The notes beneath the pieces were generated by a model. It searched no databases. It was not told the origin of the DNA and saw only the letters and a list, made by a program, of their open reading frames with translations. A DNA stretch of 51,820 nucleotides. Origin: an uncultured Alistipes sp. (GTDB taxonomy: Bacteria > Bacteroidota > Bacteroidia > Bacteroidales > Rikenellaceae). Positions 43,285 to 51,820 of this stretch are shown here, one piece after another; the stretch's first letter is position 1, and the number at the start of each line of letters is the position of its first letter. The stretch is from assembly GCA_944321765.1 (NCBI GenBank), contig CALUMQ010000037.1, positions 1 through 51,820 on the forward strand, read 5' to 3'. Position numbers and translations under genes: made by a program.

Positions 43285-43317
43285 CAAAGATAGATTGTTT
43301 TGCGTGATTTTACACAA
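43285..43317 (-). promoter_or_regulatory. Ferritin promoter
   Basis: On the minus strand TATCTTTG (43292-43285) fits TAnnTTTG, with TTG at 43317-43315 about 22 bases upstream. It fixes the ferritin start downstream at 43251. Confidence 0.65.
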
Positions 43318-43370
43318 AAACCCGATCGTATTATCTTATATGCAAATAGGCTGCCGTTATCGACACAACA

Positions 43371-43399
43371 CGCCCCGGGTATGCAGGATATCCGGGGCG
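43371..43399 (-). terminator. Possible terminator hairpin after the PepSY-like gene
   Basis: CGCCCCGG (43371-43378) pairs with CCGGGGCG (43392-43399). The stem is GC-rich but has no T run, so it may be an RNA 3' end structure and not a true intrinsic terminator. Confidence 0.35.
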
Positions 43400-43421
43400 C
43401 AGGGAGAGATACTGAAGCCGT

Positions 43422-43886
43422 TCAGTCGTCAAGATCGACCAGGCGGAACGCCTTGTCGAAGGAGACCTCGACACGGTTGTCGAGCTTCAGCTCATATCCG
43501 CGTCGGTCGCGCTCGATGGCAGTGACCCCGCATTCGCCGAACAACTCCTGCACGCGGGCGAGAACCGGCTGCGGAACAAGTGTCGAGGGCACCTGTGCAT
43601 ATTTGCACTCGATCTGCTTCCACTCGCCACGGCGGTCGAACTCAACCTTCGAGCCGTCGACAAAGACCACCTTGTACTCCTTTTCGAACCAGTCGTTGGA
43701 GACCTTGGCGTAGGCTACGCGGCTCTCGGGAAAGGCCTGCCGCAACAGCTGCTGCGAGGCGGCGGGAAGCTCCTGCACGGTGAGCGGACGGTCGGAGTCC
43801 GCCAAAGCGGGATAAGAGATCAGAAGGGCCGCCAGAACAAGTACGACGGCAGCAAGGATCGAGAAGCGTTTCACGGTTTTCTTCAT
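43422..43886 (-). CDS. PepSY-like (PF11396 type) periplasmic protein
   Basis: The 154-residue protein has an N-terminal signal peptide or anchor (about 1-29, ending PALADS). Two PepSY-like halves follow: LPAASQQLLRQAFPE, AYAKVSNDWFEKEYKVVFVDGSKVEFD (two blocks), then RVQELFGECGVTAIERDRRGYELKLD and VEVSFDKAFRLVDLDD. Proteins of this type are secreted and of unknown function, often beside two-component systems; a role in sensing or inhibition at the envelope is only an inference. Its promoter carries the same 11-bp tandem repeat as the response-regulator operon, so it is a probable regulon member. Confidence 0.82.
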   Translation of the reverse strand: MKKTVKRFSILAAVVLVLAALLISYPALADSDRPLTVQELPAASQQLLRQAFPESRVAYAKVSNDWFEKEYKVVFVDGSKVEFDRRGEWKQIECKYAQVPSTLVPQPVLARVQELFGECGVTAIERDRRGYELKLDNRVEVSFDKAFRLVDLDD

Positions 43887-43961
43887 GGATGGAAGGTATT
43901 TTCAAGTGGATGGTTCAAGGGGGGAACCTCGGCGGAAGGTTCTCTTCCGGAGTTCCCACTG

Positions 43962-43996
43962 CAAAGATGGCCCCTGAATCTGAAACAAACCTGAAA
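43962..43996 (-). promoter_or_regulatory. Promoter and putative response-regulator operator of the PepSY-like gene
   Basis: On the minus strand TTTCAGGTTTG and TTTCAGATTCA stand in tandem (43996-43975), followed after five bases by CATCTTTG (43969-43962), a one-mismatch -7 box. The arrangement matches that upstream of the response-regulator gene (46039-46073), with the same 11-bp period and the same five-base gap. Confidence 0.62.
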
Positions 43997-44018
43997 AATC
44001 CACGAGAAAGGCAAAAAA

Positions 44019-45305
44019 TCAGCTCTCCGCAGGGAAATCCACCGCAAAGCAATGGCGTCCGTCGACGTACGCATAATTTATATGCAGCCCGTACAGCCGG
44101 CAAACCGACTCGACGATCGCAAGGCCCAGGCCCGAAGAGCCCGCCTTCTCGGTGGCGCGGTAGAAGCGGTCGAAAATCCGCGTCCCGTCGAGCGGACCCG
44201 CCGCACCGTCGTTCGTCACCTCAAGCCGCCGCCGGGTGATCAGCACCTCGACCGTTCCGTCGGCATCCCCGTGCACGAAGGCATTCTTCAGCAGGTTGGC
44301 CACCAGACTCTCGGCCAGCGAGGGATTCATCCGCACGGTGAGCGGAGCCTCGTCACGAACCGTCAGCCGCATGCCGCGATAGGCGTAGATGTCGTACATC
44401 TCCTCGGCCGTGCGGCGCACGAGCGACGTCATGTCGACCTCCGCCACCTCGGGAAACTGCCCGTTATCGATCTTCGAAAGCAGCAGCAGCGTCCGGTTCA
44501 GGCGCACGAGGCGTCCCAGAGTCTGCTGTACGGCGGCAATTTCGGACAACTGCTCGGGGGTCAGCGTCCGGGCATCGTCGACCAGCATCTCCAGGCGGTT
44601 GCGGCACACGGCCAGCGGCGTCTGCATCTCGTGCGAGGCATTGCCGATGAACTGTTTCTGCCGCTCGAACGACGCCTCGGCACGCTCGGCGAACCGCTCC
44701 ACGGCATCGTTCAGCCGCCGGAACTCCACCACCGGCGTCGGAATCGCCAGCGCGGCGTTGTCTCCTCCGACCCGGTAGGCATCCAGCCAGCGCAGCAGGG
44801 CGTACAACGGGCGCATCATGCGGTGCAGCAGCAGCGCCGCAACCAGCAGAATCGACACCAGCAGCAGCAGGTACAGCCACACACACCACCAGAGAATGGC
44901 CTCCTGCAGATCGCCCTTCTCAATGGTCGGCGTCATCACCGTCAGCTCGAACCACCGGCCTGTCCGGTCGCGGAACAACTGACGCAGCACACGCGCAGGC
45001 TCCTCGTCGTCGCGTTCCGGGATGTAGAGCTCCTCGTCGCTGTAACGCTCGTGAGCGTATGTCCGGGCATACTCCTCGGTCACCTCGGTCAGGTAGTAGT
45101 CATGTCCCCCTTCGGGCCGGGTCGCCGAGATCTCGCCCCCGGCCAACACCCGTTTGACAACCGCTTCGGCCCGATCCTCCAGCATGTCGTCGGTCTCGTC
45201 GGCGATCTCGTCGCTCAGCGTCATGTAGAACAACAGCGCCCAGGCCGCCAACAGCAGCGACAGAACCCACCACAGGTGGAAAAGCATGCGGTAGACCAGT
45301 CTCAC
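44019..45305 (-). CDS. Sensor histidine kinase of a PhoB/OmpR-type two-component system
   Basis: The 428-residue protein has two membrane segments (about 9-29 and 137-160) that enclose a periplasmic sensor of about 105 acidic residues. A HAMP-like linker follows. The HisKA domain has ASHEMQTPLA with the phospho-accepting His225. The ATPase domain has an N box (LVANLLKNAFVHG) and a G box (SSGLGLAIV). It overlaps the response-regulator stop by four bases, so the two are translationally coupled. The signal is unknown; the PepSY-like protein encoded next may be an accessory or target. Confidence 0.94.
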   Translation of the reverse strand: MRLVYRMLFHLWWVLSLLLAAWALLFYMTLSDEIADETDDMLEDRAEAVVKRVLAGGEISATRPEGGHDYYLTEVTEEYARTYAHERYSDEELYIPERDDEEPARVLRQLFRDRTGRWFELTVMTPTIEKGDLQEAILWWCVWLYLLLLVSILLVAALLLHRMMRPLYALLRWLDAYRVGGDNAALAIPTPVVEFRRLNDAVERFAERAEASFERQKQFIGNASHEMQTPLAVCRNRLEMLVDDARTLTPEQLSEIAAVQQTLGRLVRLNRTLLLLSKIDNGQFPEVAEVDMTSLVRRTAEEMYDIYAYRGMRLTVRDEAPLTVRMNPSLAESLVANLLKNAFVHGDADGTVEVLITRRRLEVTNDGAAGPLDGTRIFDRFYRATEKAGSSGLGLAIVESVCRLYGLHINYAYVDGRHCFAVDFPAES

Positions 45306-45979
45306 GGCTGTACGAGTTTATATCCAAAACCATAGACCGCCCGAAGCTCGATGTCGGCTCCGGCGTCGGCAAGTTTTCTGCGCAGATTCTTCATCTGCGC
45401 ATAGACGAAGTCAAAATTGTCCACCTGGTCGATGTGGTCGCCCCAGACCCCTTCGGCCAGCGCCGCCTTGTCGATGGTGTGGTTCGGACGGCACATGAAG
45501 TAGTGGAGAATGTCATACTCCTTGCGCAGCAGCTCCACCGGACGCCCCGCCACCTCGACCCGGCGGCTGTCGGGCCACAACCGCACATTTCCGGCCGTGA
45601 GATACTCCTCGCCACCCTGCTGATGACGCCGCATGACGCTCCGGATCCGGGCACTCAGCTCGGCCAGATGAAACGGCTTGGGAAGGTAGTCGTCGGCCCC
45701 CAGCTCCAGCCCCTCGACCTTGTCGTCGAGCGAGTCGCGCGCCGAGATGATAATCACTCCTGCGTGGTTGCGGCGAGCCTTCAGCTCGCGGAGCAGCTGC
45801 AGTCCGCTGCCGCCCGGGAGCATGATATCCAGCAGGATACAGTCGTAATCATAGGCGGAGAGTTTCTCCGAGGCCGAGGCGTAGTCGGCAGCCTGCTCGA
45901 CGACGTATTGCTCGCGCTGCAGCGTGCGGGTCATGATCTCCCGCAGCGAGGGTTCGTCTTCAACAATGAGTATCTTCAT
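45302..45979 (-). CDS. OmpR/PhoB-family response regulator
   Basis: The 225-residue regulator has a receiver domain with the acidic pair in VEDEP, phospho-accepting Asp51 (LLDIMLPGG) and Lys101 (YLPKPF). A winged-helix DNA-binding domain follows (about 128-222: LLRKEYDILHYFMCRPNHTIDK, in two blocks, VDNFDFVYAQMKNLRRKL). All key residues are present. Its own promoter carries a tandem 11-bp repeat of the kind such regulators bind, implying autoregulation. Confidence 0.95.
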   Translation of the reverse strand: MKILIVEDEPSLREIMTRTLQREQYVVEQAADYASASEKLSAYDYDCILLDIMLPGGSGLQLLRELKARRNHAGVIIISARDSLDDKVEGLELGADDYLPKPFHLAELSARIRSVMRRHQQGGEEYLTAGNVRLWPDSRRVEVAGRPVELLRKEYDILHYFMCRPNHTIDKAALAEGVWGDHIDQVDNFDFVYAQMKNLRRKLADAGADIELRAVYGFGYKLVQP

Positions 45980-46038
45980 AGCAAGGTATTTTCACAAAAC
46001 AACACCCACAGCAGCCCTGCCGCGGTGCAGATCCGGCG

Positions 46039-46073
46039 TAAAGGTAGGCCGGGAATCCGAAAGGAATCTGAAA
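46039..46073 (-). promoter_or_regulatory. Promoter and putative autoregulatory operator of the two-component operon
   Basis: On the minus strand TTTCAGATTCC and TTTCGGATTCC stand in tandem (46073-46052). Five bases later comes TACCTTTA (46046-46039), a one-mismatch -7 box. The response-regulator ATG is 59 bases on. Compare the element upstream of the PepSY-like gene. Confidence 0.62.
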
Positions 46074-46096
46074 TGGCGCCCCGGAAACGGAACCCC

Positions 46097-47077
46097 CTAC
46101 GGCAACTGTCCCGTGCGTTCGAAATAGCGCTGCAGGACCAGCAGCGAGATGAGCTTCTCGCGCCGCCGGTCGCGGAACTGCGCGATGTATTCGTGGGCAT
46201 GGGCGATGATTGCCTCGGCCTCCTCGGGATGCTCGATGTAGTAGCGCATGCGCTCCTCGAGATCCGAATAGTCCGGCTTGATCTCCACGTAGTGATAGTT
46301 CGGACGCAGCGTCCCCTCCATGAACCACGTCTCGTAGGTCGGACGCGGCATCACGGCCAGCGAGTTCGACGACATGATCCACTTGAGATTCGTCGCCACA
46401 TCGAAGCCCTCGATTGCCAGGATGAACTTGTACTTCAAATGATCGTACATCGCAATGTGGGGCTTGACCCACTCGGCGGGATACGACGGATCGGCATCCG
46501 AAACTCCGGCGTCGCAGCACGTTGAGCCGTAATACATCCGCATAAACCGTTCGCGGTGGGGCCGGAGACGGATGGCCAGGCGGAAAATCGCCCGGTCCTC
46601 CTTCGCCCGGAACGGGATGTCGTCCTTCAGAAAGATAAAGTGGCGGATCTTGTCCAGGTTCAGCAGCACGGAGTTGGCATTGTCGCCATGAATCGGGCGG
46701 CTCTTGACCACCGACGGTACGGGCGGCACCGTCGTCACGTCGCCCGTAACGGTATTCCACAGCAGGCGATCGTCGAACCAGCGCGTATATTCGTACGTAT
46801 CGAAGAAGTAGGCCGAACGAACGCCCTTGCGGAACTTGTGCTCCGACAACGGCCACAACCCCTCACGGGTCACGGAGGCCTTCGCGGGATCGAGCCGGTT
46901 GTAGTAGTCCGCCCGGCGGCTGATATACTCCCAGTCGGGACGCTGCCGCGCCTCTTCAAGGAGGCGTTTCAGACGTCTCTGCAGCAGAAACTTCGGCATC
47001 ACGTAGCGCACGAAACTCGCCACGAACCACAACGCCTTGACTGGCTTGTTGTGAAAGAGTCGGTTCAATCGGTTCAT
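46097..47077 (-). CDS. GT90/CAP10-type glycosyltransferase (LPS-modifying family)
   Basis: The 326-residue cytoplasmic protein, counted from the ATG at 47077, belongs to the lipopolysaccharide-modifying glycosyltransferase 90 family. Visible landmarks are PSVVKSRPIHGDNANSVLLNL (two blocks), the acceptor/donor region KPHIAMYDHLKYKFILAIEGFDVATNLKWIMSSNSLAVM (two blocks) and ETWFMEGTLRPNYHYVEIKPDYSDL. Members add xylose, glucose or similar sugars to surface polysaccharides; the exact sugar is not predictable. The ATG at 47098 lies inside the -7 box, so it is not the start. The gene stands alone between the two-component operon and fabH. Confidence 0.88.
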   Translation of the reverse strand: MNRLNRLFHNKPVKALWFVASFVRYVMPKFLLQRRLKRLLEEARQRPDWEYISRRADYYNRLDPAKASVTREGLWPLSEHKFRKGVRSAYFFDTYEYTRWFDDRLLWNTVTGDVTTVPPVPSVVKSRPIHGDNANSVLLNLDKIRHFIFLKDDIPFRAKEDRAIFRLAIRLRPHRERFMRMYYGSTCCDAGVSDADPSYPAEWVKPHIAMYDHLKYKFILAIEGFDVATNLKWIMSSNSLAVMPRPTYETWFMEGTLRPNYHYVEIKPDYSDLEERMRYYIEHPEEAEAIIAHAHEYIAQFRDRRREKLISLLVLQRYFERTGQLP

Positions 47078-47095
47078 CGCAGGGCTGGGTTTATG

Positions 47096-47128
47096 CAAAG
47101 ATAGGCATTATCCGCGGATACGGTACAA
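47096..47128 (-). promoter_or_regulatory. GT90 gene promoter
   Basis: TATCTTTG on the minus strand (47103-47096) fits TAnnTTTG. The TTG at 47128-47126 is formed by the end of the T run of the fabH terminator, so the terminator tail and the -33 element share bases. Confidence 0.6.
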
Positions 47129-47156
47129 AAAAAGGCGGAAACTTGTCGTTCCCGCC
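47127..47156 (-). terminator. fabH operon terminator
   Basis: An 8-bp stem with one G-U pair (47134-47141 with 47149-47156) is followed on the minus strand by seven T residues, 23 bases after the fabH stop. Confidence 0.85.
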
Positions 47157-47179
47157 CGAGAGTTCGTCGTAGCGAAGTG

Positions 47180-48184
47180 CTAGGCCTTCGAACCGTCGTA
47201 GGCCCATTTCACATACATTGCACCCCACGTATATCCGCCGCCGAAGGCCGCAAGAATCAGATTGTCGCCCTTGCGCAGCTCCTTCTCGTAGTCAAACAGA
47301 CACGTCGGAATCGTAGCCGCCGTGGTGTTTCCGTTACGGTCGATGTTGATCATGCACTTGTCATGCGTGATGCCCATACGGCGCGCCGTAGCGTCGATGA
47401 TGCGCAGGTTGGCCTGGTGAGGAACCAGATAACGGATATCGTCGCCCGTCAGGTGGTGACGCTCCATCATCTCCACCGAGACGTCGGACATCTTCGACAC
47501 GGCAGCCTTGAAGACCGCATGCCCGTCCCACATGATCGTATGCCAGTTGTTCTGAACCGTCTCGATCGACGCAGGATAACGCGATCCTCCGGCCTTCATG
47601 TAGAGCTGAAGCTCACCCGAGCCGTCGGAACGCAGGATGGAGTCGATAATACCGTATCCTTCGGTATTGGGCTCAAGCAGCACGGCAGCGGCGGCATCTC
47701 CGAAGAGCGGGCAGGTCGAACGGTCCGTATAGTCGACGATCGACGACATCTTGTCGGCTCCCACGACAATCACACGCTTGCACGACCCGGCCTCGATGAA
47801 CTTCGCTCCGGTGGTCAGCGCAAAGAGAAAACCGCTGCACGCCGCCGAAACATCATAGGCAAAGGCATTCTTGCAGCCTGCCTGATCGGCAATCAGGTTA
47901 CCCGTCGAGGGGAAGAACATGTCGGGAGTCACCGTGGCACAGATGACTGCATCGATCGACATCGGATCGACACCCGTTTTGTCAAGCAGGTTGATGACGG
48001 CTCGTGCTCCCATGTAGGAGCTTCCCACACCTTCGCCCTTGAGAATATGACGGGTCTTGATGCCCGTATGCGACATGATCCATTCGTCGTTCGTGTCGAC
48101 CATGTGGCTCAACTCGTCGTTCGTAAGGATATAATCGGGCAGGTATTCACCCACACCCGTTATCGCTGCTGTGATTTTTCCCAT
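47180..48184 (-). CDS. fabH: Beta-ketoacyl-ACP synthase III
   Basis: The 334-residue enzyme starts fatty-acid synthesis by condensing acetyl-CoA with malonyl-ACP. The triad is complete: Cys116 in SAACSGF, His256 in VPHQANLRI and Asn286 in NGNTTAA. The His-Asn distance of 30 equals that of E. coli FabH. It is the last gene of the DUF177-rpmF-plsX-fabH operon, 21 bases after plsX, and is followed by a terminator. Confidence 0.97.
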   Translation of the reverse strand: MGKITAAITGVGEYLPDYILTNDELSHMVDTNDEWIMSHTGIKTRHILKGEGVGSSYMGARAVINLLDKTGVDPMSIDAVICATVTPDMFFPSTGNLIADQAGCKNAFAYDVSAACSGFLFALTTGAKFIEAGSCKRVIVVGADKMSSIVDYTDRSTCPLFGDAAAAVLLEPNTEGYGIIDSILRSDGSGELQLYMKAGGSRYPASIETVQNNWHTIMWDGHAVFKAAVSKMSDVSVEMMERHHLTGDDIRYLVPHQANLRIIDATARRMGITHDKCMINIDRNGNTTAATIPTCLFDYEKELRKGDNLILAAFGGGYTWGAMYVKWAYDGSKA

Positions 48185-48205
48185 TCCTTAGATCTTTTTG
48201 CTTGG

Positions 48206-49153
48206 TTAATGTTGAAACGCCTGCCGCAACTTCGTCGTCAGGCCGGCCTTGATGACCTGTTCCGTCGAAAGAATCATGCTCTTGATGGCCAGCGGGGAGG
48301 AACATCCGTGCCCGATGATGACCGGAGCATTGACACCCAGCACGGGTGTTCCTCCGACATTCTCGTAATTCATGGCGCTCCAGAACGGATTCTTAACCCC
48401 CAGAGCCATATTGATCCGGTAGAGACCCTCGGCCATCTTCAAAACCGTGTTGCCGACAAATCCGTCGCAGACGATCACATCGGCCACCTTGCCCGAGAAG
48501 AGGTGCGACGCCTCGATGTTGCCGACAAAGCGGATCCGCGGCTCACTCTTGAGCAACTCGTGAGCGGCCTTCGTCTGGGCATTGCCCTTGGTCTCCTCCT
48601 CACCGATGTTGAGCACCGCAACGCGGGGGTTCTCAATGCCCAGCACCGCCTCGGCATAGATCGAACCGATCACGCCATATTGGGCCAATACCTCCGGCTT
48701 GCAATCGACGTTGAGTCCTACGTCGAGCAGCAGGGCCGGACGCCCCGTCACCGTGGGAACGGTCGACGAAATCGTCGGACGGATGATTCCTTCGATCGGT
48801 TTGACGGCATACATCGAGCCGACCATCATGGCTCCCGTGGATCCGGCGCTGGCAAATCCGTCGATGGCGCCCTTGGCCAGATAGCCGAAGCCCACCGTTA
48901 TGCTCGAATTGCTCTTCGTCTGGAACGCTTTGGCCGGATGGTCGCCCATCTCGATCACCTCCGTGGTCGCCACGATATCGAACCGGTCGGAAGGGCAGCC
49001 CTCCGCCTCCAGCAGACTGCGGATGCGTCCCTCATCGCCGAACAGCACGATGCGGCTCTGCGCATCGAGCGCTTCAAGCGACATGACGGCACCTTTGACC
49101 GCGGCTTCGGGAGCGTAGTCGCCTCCCATAGCATCTATACCAATCCTTGTCAT
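48206..49153 (-). CDS. plsX: Phosphate acyltransferase PlsX
   Basis: The product is 315 residues from the ATG at 49153 (MTRIGIDAMGGDYAPEA), which gives the canonical PlsX N terminus; the upstream extension to 49234 is not family-like. Motifs include GIDAMGGDYAP, GASTGAMM-type (SAGSTGAMMVGSM) and PVLGVNAPVIIGHG. The enzyme makes acyl-phosphate from acyl-ACP for phospholipid synthesis. It lies between rpmF and fabH, the usual order. Confidence 0.97.
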   Translation of the reverse strand: MTRIGIDAMGGDYAPEAAVKGAVMSLEALDAQSRIVLFGDEGRIRSLLEAEGCPSDRFDIVATTEVIEMGDHPAKAFQTKSNSSITVGFGYLAKGAIDGFASAGSTGAMMVGSMYAVKPIEGIIRPTISSTVPTVTGRPALLLDVGLNVDCKPEVLAQYGVIGSIYAEAVLGIENPRVAVLNIGEEETKGNAQTKAAHELLKSEPRIRFVGNIEASHLFSGKVADVIVCDGFVGNTVLKMAEGLYRINMALGVKNPFWSAMNYENVGGTPVLGVNAPVIIGHGCSSPLAIKSMILSTEQVIKAGLTTKLRQAFQH

Positions 49154-49271
49154 CTTGCGGTAAGGTTCTTTTCTCGGGTCCCGACACCGTCCCGCACATG
49201 CGCCCTTTTCAGCATAACGGCCCACGTCCTGCACGGCTGCAGAGACCTTTCAGACAGTAAAACCTGGTATT

Positions 49272-49306
49272 AAAAAAAGAGGGCATTCCGTCGGGGATGC
49301 ACACTC
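49272..49306 (-). terminator. Attenuator-like hairpin between rpmF and plsX
   Basis: In the 167-base gap after rpmF, GCAT/ATGC with flanking GAG/CTC pairs (49279-49286 with 49297-49306, imperfect) precedes seven T residues on the minus strand. It may release part of the ribosomal-protein transcripts before the lipid genes. Confidence 0.5.
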
Positions 49307-49320
49307 TTGGTATGCCGAAT

Positions 49321-49506
49321 CTATTCGGCGGCCTTCTTCTCGATGGCGAGCTTTCCGCGGTAGTACCCGCACTCGGGGCATACTCGGTGATACAGAACGG
49401 CTGCACCGCAGTTCGAGCAGGTTACAACCGTCGGAACAGTTGCCTTGTAGTGGGTTCTGCGCTTATCGCGTCGCGTCGACGAGATTTTGTGTTTAGGATG
49501 TGCCAT
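49321..49506 (-). CDS. rpmF: 50S ribosomal protein bL32
   Basis: The 61-residue protein has [17 protein letters not shown] at the start and a zinc ribbon with Cys30, Cys33, Cys43 and Cys46 (CSNC, CPEC). This is the zinc-binding form of bL32. It follows the DUF177 gene by 21 bases. Confidence 0.97.
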   Translation of the reverse strand: MAHPKHKISSTRRDKRRTHYKATVPTVVTCSNCGAAVLYHRVCPECGYYRGKLAIEKKAAE

Positions 49507-49527
49507 TTTACTATTGTTGTTATAAGT

Positions 49528-50145
49528 TTAACGTATCTTCTCGTTCTTTCGTATCTCTTCTGCGGCCCCTGCCCCGGCAGAAGGCTCCTCTGCGGACTCC
49601 TGCGCCATGCGGTCGCGCAGCGCCGCGAGCTTCGACCACTCTCCCCGGGCGGGAGCCGCCTTGCCGGCATCCGCCTCAAGCGACTCGAACTCGTCCTGCG
49701 AGACAATGCGGAAACGCCGGAGCATGTCCGGATCGCACTCGCCCTCGGGATGCACCCGCTGGTAGGGAAGCGACAGCACGATGCTCTCGTAAATGTACTG
49801 CGACAGATCGACGGTCGTCTCTCCCGGAAAGAGCCACAACACTTCGCCGTCGTACTCATGCTCCTCGTCGGAGAAGCGCACCTCAAGACGCCCCTCGAAA
49901 TGAATCGGGACGTTGCAATCCTCCAGGCAGCGATCGCATGGCACGACCACGTGTCCCATGATGCGGATATCGAGCAGCATGAGGGTCTCCGTGCGCTCCA
50001 GCTCCACGATCACCTCGCACTTCCCGTCCTTGATCTCCGAGCTTCCGAACTCCTCGAAGAGGGACTTGCCCACCTCGAAACGAAATTCGTGACGTCCGGT
50101 CGAAAGGCCCTGAAAAACGATCGAATAACTCTGAGCTTCCACCAC
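49528..50145 (-). CDS. DUF177/YceD family protein
   Basis: The family is linked to 23S rRNA maturation and to bL32. CDRCLEDC (the C-x-R-C-L type motif) and VSQDEFESLEADA support it, with a charged tail at the C terminus. The promoter -7 box at 50164-50171 excludes the ATG far upstream (50208). After it the first possible starts are the adjacent GTG codons at 50145 and 50142, giving about 205 residues and the sequence VVEAQSYSIVFQGL. A GTG start is therefore proposed. It heads the rpmF-plsX-fabH operon, the arrangement found across bacteria. Confidence 0.85.
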   Translation of the reverse strand: MVEAQSYSIVFQGLSTGRHEFRFEVGKSLFEEFGSSEIKDGKCEVIVELERTETLMLLDIRIMGHVVVPCDRCLEDCNVPIHFEGRLEVRFSDEEHEYDGEVLWLFPGETTVDLSQYIYESIVLSLPYQRVHPEGECDPDMLRRFRIVSQDEFESLEADAGKAAPARGEWSKLAALRDRMAQESAEEPSAGAGAAEEIRKNEKIR

Positions 50146-50163
50146 TTGAACACGTTTAGTGCG

Positions 50164-50194
50164 CAAAGTTACTAAAAAATAAGACAATTGCAAA
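50164..50194 (-). promoter_or_regulatory. Promoter of the DUF177-rpmF-plsX-fabH operon
   Basis: On the minus strand TAACTTTG (50171-50164) fits TAnnTTTG, and TTTG (50194-50191) lies exactly 19 bases upstream. This is the best-formed promoter in the window. Confidence 0.78.
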
Positions 50195-50241
50195 GAAAAC
50201 GCATACATTTAGCATCCGGAGCCCGGCCGGGAAGAAATAAA

Positions 50242-50273
50242 TTTGGCCGGATGAACAGGCTGTGCTATCTTTG
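50242..50273 (+). promoter_or_regulatory. Promoter of the 131-residue unknown gene
   Basis: TTTG (50242-50245) and TATCTTTG (50266-50273) are separated by 20 bases and fit the -33/-7 pattern. The ATG at 50339 follows after 65 bases, which supports this small gene as real. Confidence 0.72.
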
Positions 50274-50338
50274 TACGAAGCCCGCGGGACGGGGTTCCGA
50301 CACCGCTCTCCGGCCGGATCAAACGAGGCACGAACAAC

Positions 50339-50734
50339 ATGGAAAAGGGATTCAGGATCGAGGTCAAATGCCACTACGACGCCTGGTGGCGCTATAACGT
50401 TGCAATGATGTGCGGATGCTTCGACGCCGACGACCGCCGCACGGATTTCGTATCGACGGCATCGGATGTCGCCGACGTGGGGGCCAACCTCACCGTCAGG
50501 CCCGACGGGATCCCCGACCGCAGCCGCATCACACTCGAAACTCCCCCATGCGACCATGCCCTGCTCTACGTCTATATCATTCCGCATACGCTCCCCACGG
50601 ACAACGACATCGACAACACGCGTCCCTTCGATATCGAGATCCGCATCTTCAGCGAAGGGCACCTGCTGCACAGCGAGAAGCGCAAGATCAACCAGTGGTC
50701 GGGAGCATCCATCGAGCTGAAGATCAAGAAGTGA
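50339..50734 (+). CDS. Small conserved-looking protein of unknown function
   Basis: The 131-residue product is not recognised. It has no signal peptide or membrane segment, so it is probably cytoplasmic. Its N-terminal part has paired aromatic residues (CHYDAWWRYNVAMMCGCF). The middle has hydrophobic strands (HALLYVYIIPHTLP), and the C terminus is lysine-rich (SIELKIKK). A mainly beta fold is likely. A good promoter and a shared terminator flank it, and the coding bias resembles the neighbours. It has no operon partners, so context gives no function. Confidence 0.75.
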   Translation: MEKGFRIEVKCHYDAWWRYNVAMMCGCFDADDRRTDFVSTASDVADVGANLTVRPDGIPDRSRITLETPPCDHALLYVYIIPHTLPTDNDIDNTRPFDIEIRIFSEGHLLHSEKRKINQWSGASIELKIKK

Positions 50735-50841
50735 TACACATACGCACATTCGCCCGCTGCGGTCGCACCCGCAACGCATGACCGCAACCCGGCCACAATT
50801 CAGTCACAACCCGGACCGCACCCCGTATTGCATCCGGTCAC

Positions 50842-50877
50842 AAAAAAAGAGGGAACCCCTCGCGGGATTCCCTCTTT
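50842..50877. terminator. Bidirectional terminator between the unknown gene and gap
   Basis: A 10-bp stem (50846-50855 with 50868-50877), with additional CCC/GGG pairing inside, is flanked by A residues on the left, giving a T run on the minus strand after the gap stop at 50894. On the + strand only three T residues follow. The bases 50735-50840 before it hold nothing recognisable. Confidence 0.82.
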
Positions 50878-50893
50878 CTCTGTAGGCTTACGA

Positions 50894-51820
<927 letters not shown>

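Overview
The window looks like a chromosomal piece of a GC-rich gut Bacteroidales, most likely Alistipes or another Rikenellaceae member. The signs are SusC/SusD pairs, a hybrid two-component-type (HTCS) regulator, many lipoproteins and several TAnnTTTG -7 promoter elements. The genus is an inference from composition and gene content, not from a marker search.

Layout. purC lies at the left on the + strand. From about 38.1 kb down to 1.6 kb, sixteen consecutive genes read on the - strand: an HTCS-type regulator, SusC, SusD, a surface lipoprotein, GH92 mannosidase, a basic-secretory-protein metallopeptidase, GH29 fucosidase, GH38 mannosidase, a calpain-like (C2) lipoprotein, a TonB-dependent receptor, a DUF4876 lipoprotein, a DUF6850 barrel, three tandem gingipain-type (C25) peptidases and a GH110-like beta-helix protein. 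A GH2 beta-galactosidase is divergent from the regulator. Promoters and hairpins divide the run into susC-susD-lipoprotein; GH92-BSP; GH29-GH38-C2; TBDR-DUF4876-DUF6850-C25-C25-C25; and the beta-helix gene.

Taken together these genes read as a glycoprotein-dismantling locus. Mannosidases, fucosidase, beta-galactosidase and perhaps alpha-galactosidase would strip glycans. One zinc peptidase and four cysteine peptidases of two families would cut the protein. Two different outer-membrane uptake systems would import the products. Two in-frame nine-base G/C tracts sit near the 5' ends of the regulator and of the second TonB receptor, which raises the possibility of phase variation. The regulator also appears to have lost its kinase and receiver catalytic residues.

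Right part (41.7-51.8 kb): ordinary housekeeping genes. These are a YqaA-type membrane protein with a GNAT acetyltransferase, ferritin, a PepSY-like periplasmic protein beside a sensor kinase/response regulator pair, a GT90 glycosyltransferase, the classical DUF177-rpmF-plsX-fabH lipid operon, a small unknown protein, and gap running off the right edge. The PepSY-like gene and the two-component operon share a near-identical 11-bp tandem repeat at the same distance from the -7 box, a likely response-regulator operator.
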